From: an archaeon
Lineage (GTDB): Archaea > EX4484-52 > B79-G9
Reading direction: 5' to 3'
DNA: 8,677 nucleotides
Assembly (NCBI GenBank): GCA_013139905.1
Contig: WSZW01000062.1
Location: forward strand, 1 to 8,677
Part shown: one piece after another, positions 1-6,520 of the stretch
How positions within the stretch are numbered: the first letter of the stretch is position 1
How the letters are laid out: the number at the start of each line of letters is the position of its first letter
Notes under the pieces: model-generated
Database searches by the model: none
What the model was told of the DNA's origin: nothing
The model's input: the letters and a program-made list of their open reading frames with translations, nothing else
Program-made: the position numbers and the translations under genes

Positions 1-376
1 TATAGATCTTTTGCATGCGCATGATTGGTCGATGTTTCCGGCAAGCATAAATTTACAGGCAGCATTGCGTAAACCATTAGTTGTTAATTATTATTCTTTG
101 CAAGAGCAGAGAAATCCGGGTGTTTGCAATAAATTTACGGATGCAGTAAAGCAGATTGAATGGCGGGGTAGTCAGCTTTCAAATCGGATTTTGGTAAATG
201 AGGGATGGATGAAAAATGAACTATTAAAATGTTATTCGCCTCCTGAAAAAAAAGTAAATGTGGTTGATATGTCGAATATACATTGGACAAAAGATATTGC
301 TCGTGATTATTCTTGGGTTCTTAAAAATTGGGAATCATGGAAATATGGTAGTTGTCTTACTAAAATAAAAAATTGA
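1..376 (+). CDS. Glycosyltransferase N-terminal-domain protein (5' end outside window)
   Basis: The open frame enters from the left edge, so the true start is not visible; the TTG at 11 lies inside the domain and is not a credible start. The first visible residues, IDLLHAHDW, match IALIHAHDW of the next gene. Over the first 37 aligned residues without gaps, 17 are identical, including the RKPLVV block, and the similarity continues weakly to a VVDMSNI segment aligned with VIENGVD of the neighbour. This is the end of the N-terminal Rossmann domain of a GT-B (GT4/GT5) enzyme. The neighbour then continues with about 215 residues of nucleotide-sugar-binding domain, but this protein ends about 33 residues later. 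Its last segment, with DYSW followed by a probable helix, resembles the C-terminal crossover helix of the neighbour (YSWDII). It therefore seems to lack the donor-binding domain and its EX7E motif. It could be a decayed paralog, a non-catalytic partner, or one half of a split enzyme. It ends 5 nt before the next ATG. Confidence 0.75.
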   Translation, partial: IDLLHAHDWSMFPASINLQAALRKPLVVNYYSLQEQRNPGVCNKFTDAVKQIEWRGSQLSNRILVNEGWMKNELLKCYSPPEKKVNVVDMSNIHWTKDIARDYSWVLKNWESWKYGSCLTKIKN

Positions 377-381
377 TTCTT

Positions 382-1599
382 ATGAAAATATTGCATCTTA
401 CCTGGGAATATCCGCCACATAAAATTGGCGGGCTTGCAACGCATATAGAGGAATTGGCAAAAGCTCAGGTACGGATGGGTTTGGAGCCTGTTGTTGTTAC
501 TTGTGCTTTTAATGATAATTACGGATATGATGAAAAAGATGGTGTTAAAGTCTATCGTTTTGATGCGAATCATATCCCTGCTGAAGATTTTCCATCCTGG
601 GCGTTACAGATGAATACGCTTCTTACAAATAAAGCTACTGAAGCACTTAATGAACATGAAGATATTGCATTGATTCATGCTCATGATTGGTTAGTGTCAA
701 CTGCGGCTGTTACTTTGAAACATATGTATCGAAAACCGCTTGTAGTTACATTGCATTCTATGGAGATTGGACGGCGCGGCGGTATTTATGATGATCGTCA
801 AAAATTGATTCATGATTTGGAGGGGCGGATTGTTTTTGAATCATGGAAAACTATTTGTTGTTCGCATTATATGAAAAATGCTACTTGTTCTGTATTTTCA
901 ACGCCTTGGGATAAGGTGGATGTGATTGAAAATGGTGTGGATGTTAATAGTCTTAAAACTGATCTTGATTTAAATGAAGTAAAGTCGCGTTATGCTTTGC
1001 CTAATGAGAAAGTTATATTTTTTGTTGGCAGGCATGTTTGGGAAAAAGGTCTTGATATTTTAATTGGCGCATTTCCTGCGGTTCTTCAACAATATCCTGA
1101 TGCTAAATTAGTTATTGCAGGGAAAGGATATATGACTGATAAATGTCGGCAGATTGCACATGATGTTGGTGTTGCAAAAAAGATTGTATTTACCGGATTT
1201 ATTGAGGATAATGTTATGAATGCGCTTTATAGATTGTCTGATGTTGTTGTTGTGCCTTCAAGGTATGAGCCGTTTGGAATTGTGGCTCTGGAAGCTATGG
1301 CTTGTGATACTCCGGTAATTGTTTCTGATACGGGTGGTTTGTCTGAAATAGTTGAGCATGATAAAGATGGTCTTAAGGTTTGGGTGAATAATTCTGAATC
1401 TTTGAGTTGGGGAATAAATCGTATATTGGGTGATGTTTTATTTTCTGATGAGCTTTGTAAAAATGCGAAAGAAAAAATAAAGAATATTTATTCGTGGGAT
1501 ATAATTTCTAAAAAGACAAAAGTATTGTATGATAATATTTTGTTACAGTATGAAAAATCGGATTGGAAAGCTAAACGTTTTGTTTTAGAGGCGAATTAA
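382..1599 (+). CDS. GT4-family glycosyltransferase, glycogen-synthase-like
   Basis: A complete 405-residue GT-B glycosyltransferase. The N-terminal domain opens with MKILHLTWEYPP and a KIGGL motif (residues 14-18), equivalent to the donor-binding KxGGL of glycogen synthases, followed by LIHAHDW (97-103). The C-terminal domain has GRHVWEKG (216-223), VIAGKG (244-249) and the EX7E signature RYEPFGIVALEA (294-305), with E296 and E304 as the retaining-enzyme glutamates. The length is normal for GT4. It would transfer a sugar from an NDP-sugar (probably ADP- or UDP-glucose) to a growing glucan in the cytoplasm; the exact donor and acceptor cannot be read from sequence. I chose ATG 382 over TTG 373, which overlaps the preceding stop, because MKIL is the usual family start. 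No TATA box lies about 30 nt upstream, so it is probably co-transcribed with the gene before it and the GH57 gene after it. A short TTGAT stretch (373-377), compatible with the GGTGAT anti-SD complement, precedes the start. Confidence 0.9.
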   Translation: MKILHLTWEYPPHKIGGLATHIEELAKAQVRMGLEPVVVTCAFNDNYGYDEKDGVKVYRFDANHIPAEDFPSWALQMNTLLTNKATEALNEHEDIALIHAHDWLVSTAAVTLKHMYRKPLVVTLHSMEIGRRGGIYDDRQKLIHDLEGRIVFESWKTICCSHYMKNATCSVFSTPWDKVDVIENGVDVNSLKTDLDLNEVKSRYALPNEKVIFFVGRHVWEKGLDILIGAFPAVLQQYPDAKLVIAGKGYMTDKCRQIAHDVGVAKKIVFTGFIEDNVMNALYRLSDVVVVPSRYEPFGIVALEAMACDTPVIVSDTGGLSEIVEHDKDGLKVWVNNSESLSWGINRILGDVLFSDELCKNAKEKIKNIYSWDIISKKTKVLYDNILLQYEKSDWKAKRFVLEAN

Positions 1600-1616
1600 A
1601 TTATTTGTGATTTTTT

Positions 1617-2906
1617 ATGTCGTCTGTATGTTTCTATTTTCAGGTTCACCAACCGCGCAGAATTATGCCGGGGCATTTAATTAATGTTTCTAATATCAAT
1701 ACTGCAAAAAAGCTTGAAAATAGTCTTTTTGATGAGAAAAAAAATAAGGAAGTAATTAAGAAAGTTGCGACTAAATGTTATTTTCCTGCAAATAATTTGA
1801 TGCTGGAGCAAATTGATTTGTATAAATCACAGAAAAAAAAGTTTAAGATTGCTTATTCTTTATCCGGTGTTTTTTTAGATACTATTGAACGGCACGAGCC
1901 GGATTTATTGGAGTCTTTTAAGCAATTGGCGAAAACCGGTTGTGTTGAATTTTTGAATGAGACGTATTATCATTCGCTTTCAAGTTTTTGGGGCGAAGGG
2001 ATAAAACGCGAGGAATTTGAAGATCAGGTGCGTATGAATCGGGAAGCGGTAAAAAGTCTTTTTGGTTATGATGCAAAGGTTTTTCGAAATACTGAGCTTT
2101 TATTTAATAATATGATTGCAAAGACTGTTGAAAAAATGGGTTATATTGGTATGCTTTCTGAGGGGATTGAATGGATTTTGGATGGTTGGAGATCTCCTGA
2201 GCATGTTTATGGGGTCAAGGATTCTAATTTAGGTATTCTTCTTAGACATTATAAGCTTTCGGATGATATGTCTTATCGTTTTTCTGCGCGTTGGTTTTCC
2301 GGGTGGCCGGTTACTGCTGAAAAATATGCGCATTGGCTGTCTAAGTGTCCGGGGGAAACTATTAATTTATTTATGGATTATGAGACGTTTGGAGAACATC
2401 AATGGGAAGATACGGGGATATTTGATTTTTTGAAGCAATTGCCGTATGAAGTTTTGAAAACTGAGCATATGGATTTTGCAACACCGACGGAAGTTATTAA
2501 ACGATATCCGAAGCGTGGTAATATTGATGTTTCTGTTTATGATACGATATCCTGGGCTGATTTAGAGCGCGACCCATCGGCTTGGCTTGGAAATGATATG
2601 CAACGTTTTGTTTTTAGGGAGTTGGAGCGTGTTGGAGATTTTGTTAGAGCGACTAAGGATGCGTCGCTTATGTCTATTTGGAGAAATTTACAAACGTCAG
2701 ATCATCTTTATTATATGTGTACTAAAAACTGGGGCGATGGTGATGTTCATAAGTATTTTAGCCCATATGGAACGCCACAGGAAGCTTTTGAGGGTATGGT
2801 AAAATCTATTTCTCAGCTTGAGTTTGTGGCAAAAAAGACGTTGGAAAATCAGAAAAATCATAGGTTACTTTCTAAATTTACGGATTTGTCGTCTTTTAAG
2901 ATTTGA
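1617..2906 (+). CDS. Glycoside hydrolase family 57 alpha-amylase
   Basis: A 429-residue GH57 (beta/alpha)7-barrel enzyme acting on alpha-1,4-glucans. All five GH57 signature regions are visible: FQVHQP (residues 8-13), the CVEFLNETYYHSL segment (109-121), FRNTELLFNN (156-165) with the probable nucleophile E160, LFMDYETFGEH (251-261) with the probable acid/base D254, and the C-terminal DTISW/SAWLGNDMQ region (309-329). This motif set is of the archaeal GH57 alpha-amylase type (Methanocaldococcus jannaschii-like) rather than branching enzyme or amylopullulanase. There is no signal peptide, so it should be cytoplasmic. It starts 17 nt after the GT4 stop, with a GTGAT sequence 5 nt before the ATG, and the pairing suggests synthesis and remodelling or breakdown of one intracellular glucan. 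Whether it hydrolyses or transfers glucan cannot be decided from sequence. Confidence 0.93.
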   Translation: MSSVCFYFQVHQPRRIMPGHLINVSNINTAKKLENSLFDEKKNKEVIKKVATKCYFPANNLMLEQIDLYKSQKKKFKIAYSLSGVFLDTIERHEPDLLESFKQLAKTGCVEFLNETYYHSLSSFWGEGIKREEFEDQVRMNREAVKSLFGYDAKVFRNTELLFNNMIAKTVEKMGYIGMLSEGIEWILDGWRSPEHVYGVKDSNLGILLRHYKLSDDMSYRFSARWFSGWPVTAEKYAHWLSKCPGETINLFMDYETFGEHQWEDTGIFDFLKQLPYEVLKTEHMDFATPTEVIKRYPKRGNIDVSVYDTISWADLERDPSAWLGNDMQRFVFRELERVGDFVRATKDASLMSIWRNLQTSDHLYYMCTKNWGDGDVHKYFSPYGTPQEAFEGMVKSISQLEFVAKKTLENQKNHRLLSKFTDLSSFKI

Positions 2907-2912
2907 GTTTAT

Positions 2913-2921
2913 TATATAAAT
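2913..2921 (+). promoter_or_regulatory. TATA box of the 105-residue gene
   Basis: TATATAAAT begins 30 nt before the ATG at 2943, just after the GH57 stop. With the archaeal TATA box centred about 26 nt upstream of transcription start, the start site would fall at or next to the ATG, giving a leaderless mRNA. No Shine-Dalgarno sequence is present. Confidence 0.6.
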
Positions 2922-2942
2922 AGGCTTTTCTAATATTTATTT

Positions 2943-3260
2943 ATGCGAATTGAAACTATGATACTTAAGACTGAAACCGGTATTTCTGTTGTTATTTATA
3001 CTAAAGATGGGGATAAATTTGTTCCGTCAAAAGTTTCTGCTATTTTTAGGTCTTTGAAAAAAGAATATATTGTTTTGCCTAATGCTGTTGGTGATGTGGT
3101 TGTTTATTATGCTTCTGTTGGTTCTAATTGTGTTTTGCCTTTAGGGGATGGAATTTTTGAGGTGAAGTATTTGGGTGACGATTTTTTAGAAATTAATTCT
3201 GTTGAGGTTTTGGCGGTGTCTGAGACGGACGAGATTGTGACTGAAACGTTTGAGATTTGA
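2943..3260 (+). CDS. Hypothetical 105-residue protein, probably all-beta
   Basis: I do not recognise this protein. It is acidic and valine-rich, with alternating hydrophobic residues (for example ISVVIYT, YIVLPN, DVVVYYA, GIFEVKYL) suggesting a small beta-barrel or beta-sandwich. It has no transmembrane segment, signal peptide, cysteine pair motif or obvious catalytic signature; the single cysteine is C68. It has its own TATA box 30 nt upstream, so it is probably transcribed separately from the glucan genes despite the 36-nt gap. ATG 2943 is favoured over the in-frame ATG at 2958 by this TATA spacing. Codon use matches the flanking genes, which supports a real coding sequence. A stress, binding or adaptor role would be guesswork. 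Confidence 0.75.
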   Translation: MRIETMILKTETGISVVIYTKDGDKFVPSKVSAIFRSLKKEYIVLPNAVGDVVVYYASVGSNCVLPLGDGIFEVKYLGDDFLEINSVEVLAVSETDEIVTETFEI

Positions 3261-3283
3261 TGGTATATTGCTTTAATATTTAA

Positions 3284-3313
3284 GTGAACATATGTTCATA
3301 GAATGGTGAACAT
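3284..3313. promoter_or_regulatory. Palindromic operator candidate with an extra half-site
   Basis: TGAACATATGTTCA at 3285-3298 is a perfect 14-bp palindrome. The sequence GTGAACAT at 3284-3291 recurs at 3306-3313, giving a third half-site in direct orientation exactly 22 bp downstream, close to two helical turns. The site lies in the 121-nt gap before the S4-domain gene, about 84-98 nt upstream of its ATG. This arrangement fits binding by a dimeric helix-turn-helix regulator, with the extra half-site aiding cooperative binding. The regulator is not in the window. Confidence 0.4.
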
Positions 3314-3381
3314 TGAATTTTGAGGATATAATACATAATTTTAATGTTTAATTATTTATTATTCTTTGTTTAATTTATGTT

Positions 3382-3966
3382 ATGAGTCTTTTAGATAATA
3401 TTGTTAATCATTTTGGTGCTGCTAGTTTGGATGTGGCGCGCGCGCTTATAATTGAGAATCATGTTAAGGTAAATAGTCAGGTTATCGATAATCCGGATTT
3501 TCCTATTTCTTCTACGGATGTAATTATTGTTGATGAAAAAGAATTGAAAAAACCAATTGGTTATTGGCAGTTTTTAGATATTAATATGAATCTTTCTTTA
3601 TTTCATGATGCGGATGATGTTATTGCTGCTAGTTTGAATGAGGGCGAAATTGAATATTTGCAGGAACAAAAGATAACGATTCGTTTGGTTGGAAATGGAG
3701 CAGATTCGGATGATTTTTTGGCAAATACGCTTATTTTAGGTAATTCTGATGATTTATTTAATACATTTTTACTTATTGAAAAAAATTATAATTTGCTTTT
3801 GAAAAATTCTAAAGTGCTTATTAAGGTCGAAAAGAATAATGAGTTTGATAGTCGTATTGAGACAATTAAAAAGTTAGCAGAATCACAAAAATTGGTGTTT
3901 GTTGATGCGGTTAAGTCTGATTATTCTAAAATAGAATATTGGGTTATACTTGAAAAAAAGAATTGA
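3382..3966 (+). CDS. S4 RNA-binding domain protein with degenerate FtsJ/TlyA-like methyltransferase fold
   Basis: A 194-residue protein. Residues about 15-50 form an S4-type RNA-binding domain (LDVARALIIENHVKVN with the following DVIIVD strand), as at the front of TlyA-type rRNA methyltransferases. PIGYWQF (58-64) follows, in the place of the GGxKL/AWFKL segment of TlyA/RrmJ. The C-terminal stretch 137-193 aligns well by eye with the end of RrmJ: NLLLKNSKVLIKVE with LAPGGSFVVKVF, and KIEYWVILEKK with SREVYIVATGRK. The region that should carry the SAM-binding glycine motif (about 78-90) reads DDVIAASLNEGEI, with no DxGxxxGG. Of the RrmJ catalytic tetrad K-D-K-E, the first K is Q63 and the D is not found near 120, but K148 and E185 remain. 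It is about 40 residues shorter than a typical S4-FtsJ protein. I infer an RNA-binding protein that has lost methyl transfer; ribosomal RNA is the likely but unproven partner. Confidence 0.65.
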   Translation: MSLLDNIVNHFGAASLDVARALIIENHVKVNSQVIDNPDFPISSTDVIIVDEKELKKPIGYWQFLDINMNLSLFHDADDVIAASLNEGEIEYLQEQKITIRLVGNGADSDDFLANTLILGNSDDLFNTFLLIEKNYNLLLKNSKVLIKVEKNNEFDSRIETIKKLAESQKLVFVDAVKSDYSKIEYWVILEKKN

Positions 3967-4059
3967 ATGTAAATTTAAGTATTAATAAATATGTGTAATT
4001 TAAAAACTATTAAATAGCTATGATAATAAAATAATGTTTATTTGATGTTATTTTTATTT

Positions 4060-4067
4060 TATATTTA
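4060..4067 (+). promoter_or_regulatory. Possible TATA box of the small site-2 protease gene
   Basis: TATATTTA begins 30 nt before the ATG at 4090, the same spacing as the stronger boxes in this window. The region 3967-4089 is very AT-rich, so the match may be chance. GAGG at 4082-4085, 4 nt before the ATG, could serve as a Shine-Dalgarno site if transcription starts further upstream. Confidence 0.35.
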
Positions 4068-4089
4068 TTTATGAGGGGTTTGAGGCGAA

Positions 4090-4689
4090 ATGAAATTTCC
4101 AAATTTTGAAAAACAAGAGTTAAAGGATATATTCGTAACGACATTAGCTTTGGGTTTTATTTTTACGTATCCGAATTTAAATCCTGTAATAATTGTTATT
4201 TATACGATTGTAATTGCTTTTTCTTTTATTCCGCATGAATTAGCGCATAAATTTATGGCGATGAAATATGGGGCATATGCTAGATTTGAAATGTTTAAGC
4301 AAGGACTTATTTTTGCTCTTGTTTTGGCAGTAATTACAAATGGTGGTTTTGTTTTTGCAGCTCCGGGAGCTGTTATGATTTATACGCAATTTAAGTCCAA
4401 TCGAGGTTTTCATCAAGTACAGATAACGTCTAGAGATAATGCATATATTTCTGCGGTTGGCCCGGGAATTAATGTTGTAATTGCACTTTTATTTTTACTT
4501 ATTTCATTTTTGTTTCCAGGGGGATTTATGGCATTAATTGCGTCGATAATAGTTAGGGTGAATGTGTTTTTGGCGTTATTTAATTTGTTGCCTATTATGC
4601 CTTTTGATGGTTCTAAAATATATTCGTGGAATAAGAATGTATGGTTTTTATTTGCGGGTATTGTTTTTGTGCTTTGGCAAGTTATATAA
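4090..4689 (+). CDS. Site-2 protease family zinc metalloprotease (peptidase M50), compact form
   Basis: A 199-residue intramembrane protease. HELAH (49-53) at the end of a hydrophobic helix is the HExxH zinc site with catalytic E50. NLLPIMPFDG (165-174) in a later helix supplies the third zinc ligand, D173, in the family's N-x-x-P-x-x-P-x-D-G form. A conserved GPGIN turn is at 124-128. Hydrophobic segments lie at about 15-29, 33-52, 74-98, 118-142, 147-170 and 183-198. It has no PDZ or CBS domain, so it is a minimal core like other small archaeal S2P proteins. S2P enzymes cut transmembrane helices of substrates, often membrane-tethered regulators or remnants of secreted proteins; the substrate here is unknown. 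It is followed within 23 nt by a two-TM protein and then a second, larger S2P. Confidence 0.9.
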   Translation: MKFPNFEKQELKDIFVTTLALGFIFTYPNLNPVIIVIYTIVIAFSFIPHELAHKFMAMKYGAYARFEMFKQGLIFALVLAVITNGGFVFAAPGAVMIYTQFKSNRGFHQVQITSRDNAYISAVGPGINVVIALLFLLISFLFPGGFMALIASIIVRVNVFLALFNLLPIMPFDGSKIYSWNKNVWFLFAGIVFVLWQVI

Positions 4690-4690
4690 A
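4683..4690 (+). promoter_or_regulatory. TATA box overlapping the upstream stop codon
   Basis: TATATAAA lies across the last codon and TAA stop of the small site-2 protease and begins 30 nt before the ATG at 4713. This matches the spacing of the other boxes and supports ATG 4713 as the start of the next gene, probably on a leaderless transcript. Confidence 0.5.
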
Positions 4691-4712
4691 CACAGATATT
4701 TAATTGATTTTT

Positions 4713-4994
4713 ATGATTCTGGAAATTATCGGGACTTTTAGAGAGGCGATTGTAGCTATTGTTGAATCTGCGGTAAAGACTGCGATGATTGTTATTAGTG
4801 CTTTTGTGAAAGCTGCTACGATATTTAAAACGCAGTCAGGAAGTGTTAATTATTTTGAAACACTTACGGTTGTTCTTCTTTTTGCACTTATTGGATATTT
4901 TGTGTATAAATTTTTGTGGGGTTCTGCAAAAACGTTGGCAATTTTTATTGGAATAATAATGTTTTTGTTTGTGTTAACGGTTATTTTGGTTTGA
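4713..4994 (+). CDS. Small membrane protein with two TM helices, unknown function
   Basis: A 93-residue protein that I do not recognise. The first 37 residues form a long amphipathic or hydrophobic helix rich in A, I and V (FREAIVAIVESAVKTAMIV), followed by a short polar loop (39-48, KTQSGSVNYF) and two clear membrane helices at about 50-69 and 73-93. There is almost nothing soluble, so it is probably a membrane-embedded subunit, substrate or chaperone. It sits between two site-2 protease genes, which makes a role as adaptor or substrate worth considering, but that is inference. ATG 4713 is preferred to TTG 4704 because it is a standard start and lies 30 nt downstream of a TATATAAA box. Confidence 0.75.
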   Translation: MILEIIGTFREAIVAIVESAVKTAMIVISAFVKAATIFKTQSGSVNYFETLTVVLLFALIGYFVYKFLWGSAKTLAIFIGIIMFLFVLTVILV

Positions 4995-5001
4995 TGTATT
5001 T

Positions 5002-5013
5002 GTTTTTTGTTTT
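5002..5013 (+). terminator. Oligo-T terminator candidate
   Basis: GTTTTTTGTTTT follows the two-TM gene within 20 nt and precedes the TATA box of the next gene. Archaeal RNA polymerase stops at such T-rich tracts without a hairpin. T-rich runs are common in this genome, so confidence is limited. Confidence 0.35.
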
Positions 5014-5042
5014 GGGATATTTTAGTTTGTTAAAAAAATATC

Positions 5043-5050
5043 TATATAAA
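5043..5050 (+). promoter_or_regulatory. TATA box of the large site-2 protease gene
   Basis: TATATAAA begins 31 nt before the ATG at 5074. The predicted transcription start coincides with the ATG, so the message should be leaderless; no Shine-Dalgarno sequence lies between the box and the start. Confidence 0.65.
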
Positions 5051-5073
5051 CCTAGACTTTCAAATCATCAGTT

Positions 5074-6492
5074 ATGAATAACTGGGAATCTCTTGGACTT
5101 CTTTTATTGTTTATGGCAATTGTTTGGATTGTTGATCGTAAAAAATTTAAAAAAGAAGGAATTATGTATTTAAGACGTACTGAGCGAGGCTTGGGTATGA
5201 TTGATGCATTTGCAAAAAAATATACTAAAAGTTTGAGAAGTTTGTCTGATTTTGCTGTTGTTTTTAGTTTCGGTTATTTGGGGCTTAAATATCTATATAA
5301 TGAGCGAAAAATTGCAAAAGAAAATAAGAGTATTTGGCCTTTGTTTTTGTCTTATACAATTATTATGGGTATAATTGCATTTGTTTTTGATCCGTTATTT
5401 TCCGGGCTTTTATCATTTTTTAATGCAACCGATAGTATGATTGCTTTGGTTGTTCCGGGCTTAAAAATATTGACTTTTGCTTTTGGCGTGTCCGGATATG
5501 CATTTTTCTCTCTGTTTTTGGGTGCTTTTGCTGTTGCGCTTAATGCGTTTGGCGGCAATGATATGCAATCACCAATTAGTCTTGTATTGCCTGTGAATGT
5601 TCCTGAATCATACGGTCTTCCTGTATATTCGGTGCCTTTGATTCCGTGGTTAATATCTATTTTTGTTATTCTTGTTGTTCATGAATTTTCGCATGCTATA
5701 ATAAGTCGTGTTGAGGGAATACGTGTTAAAGCTATGGGTTATGGTTTTATGCTTGTAATGCCGCTAGGTTTTGCTGAACCTGATGAAAAGCAAATAGAAA
5801 AATCATCATCACTTAAAAAGACCAGGATTTATGCGGCGGGGTCATTTGCGAATTTTATTACTGCGTGTGTTTTTATACTTATTATGATTGGAACGACGTT
5901 TGCAGTGGCACCGTTATTAAAGGATGTGCAAACACAAACAGGTGTTGGATATGGGCAAACACAAGCGGGGTATCCTGCGAGTGAATATATGCCTATAAGT
6001 GGAGTTATTACGAATATAAATGATGTGCCTGTTTATAATTTGACTGATTTTACTGGTGGTATGGCGATGGTTGTGCCCGGGGAAAATATAACATTGGTAA
6101 TTGATAATGAAACGTATAATTTTTCAACTGTGAATGATCCTAGGAATGAAAGTAATGCGTATATTGGAATTACTCAATTATATATTTTAACTGATGTAAA
6201 AGAAGAGCTTAAAGGAACCGGCAGTGAATTTTTTGTGAATGCATTAAATTATATTTACGAGCTTTTTGGTTGGATAATATTGCTTAATATTGGTATTGGT
6301 ATTGCTAATCTTATGCCTTTAAAGCCATTTGATGGTGGTCTTGTGGCTGAAGAAGTAATTAAAGGTTCTAAATTTCCAAAACCTCATAGAATTTCCGGCG
6401 TGATTGGTCAGTTAATGCTTGCCATTATATTGTTTGCGCTTTTTGGACCGCTTGCAATTAAAGGATTTACTGCTTTTGTAGGTTTGTTTTAG
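5074..6492 (+). CDS. Site-2 protease (peptidase M50) with inserted PDZ-like domain
   Basis: A 472-residue multi-pass intramembrane zinc protease. A TM anchor at 6-20 is followed by a basic cytoplasmic-type segment (21-60) and further hydrophobic helices to about 155. VVHEFSHAI (201-209) holds the HExxH site (H203, E204, H207). GSFAN (256-260) begins the following helix. Residues about 283-372 form a PDZ-like domain (MPISGVITNINDVPV, then a VPGENITLVIDNETYNF strand pair and YIGIT) inserted between the two catalytic motifs. NLMPLKPFDGG (412-422) supplies the third zinc ligand, D420, and a last helix ends the protein. The arrangement resembles RseP-type S2P, in which the PDZ domain gates access of pre-cut substrates. 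The domain order is typical of archaeal S2P proteins of this size. It has its own TATA box and is the second S2P gene within 1 kb, so the two probably have different substrates. No candidate anti-sigma-like substrate is present. Confidence 0.92.
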   Translation: MNNWESLGLLLLFMAIVWIVDRKKFKKEGIMYLRRTERGLGMIDAFAKKYTKSLRSLSDFAVVFSFGYLGLKYLYNERKIAKENKSIWPLFLSYTIIMGIIAFVFDPLFSGLLSFFNATDSMIALVVPGLKILTFAFGVSGYAFFSLFLGAFAVALNAFGGNDMQSPISLVLPVNVPESYGLPVYSVPLIPWLISIFVILVVHEFSHAIISRVEGIRVKAMGYGFMLVMPLGFAEPDEKQIEKSSSLKKTRIYAAGSFANFITACVFILIMIGTTFAVAPLLKDVQTQTGVGYGQTQAGYPASEYMPISGVITNINDVPVYNLTDFTGGMAMVVPGENITLVIDNETYNFSTVNDPRNESNAYIGITQLYILTDVKEELKGTGSEFFVNALNYIYELFGWIILLNIGIGIANLMPLKPFDGGLVAEEVIKGSKFPKPHRISGVIGQLMLAIILFALFGPLAIKGFTAFVGLF

Positions 6493-6505
6493 GATATAAT
6501 TTGAT

Positions 6506-6519
6506 TTTGTTTTAACAAA
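6506..6519. repeat. Short inverted repeat next to the TATA box
   Basis: TTTGTT and AACAAA form perfect 6-bp arms around a TT centre and end one base before the TATA box at 6521, in the position of the TFB-recognition element. It could be an operator for the AEC transporter gene or part of the end of the preceding transcript. The composition makes a chance repeat possible. Confidence 0.3.
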
Positions 6520-6520
6520 C

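Noticed and set aside
373..381. TTG at 373 as start of the GT4 gene
   Set aside because: It overlaps the preceding stop codon; ATG 382 gives the standard MKIL start of the family.
307..573. Reverse-strand open frame of 88 residues
   Set aside because: It lies opposite the junction of two well-supported + strand glycosyltransferase genes and has no recognisable protein pattern.
2587..2802. Open frame of 71 residues inside the GH57 gene
   Set aside because: It is an out-of-frame shadow of the conserved C-terminal region of GH57.
3303..3323. Six-codon mini-ORF (MVNIEF) in the palindrome region
   Set aside because: It is too short to distinguish from chance; no Shine-Dalgarno site, no run of regulatory codons and no attenuator hairpin was seen.
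4704..4712. TTG at 4704 as start of the two-TM gene
   Set aside because: ATG 4713 is in frame and lies 30 nt from the TATATAAA box, as in the other genes here.
5352..5558. Reverse-strand open frame of 68 residues
   Set aside because: It is antisense to membrane helices of the large site-2 protease and has no independent support.
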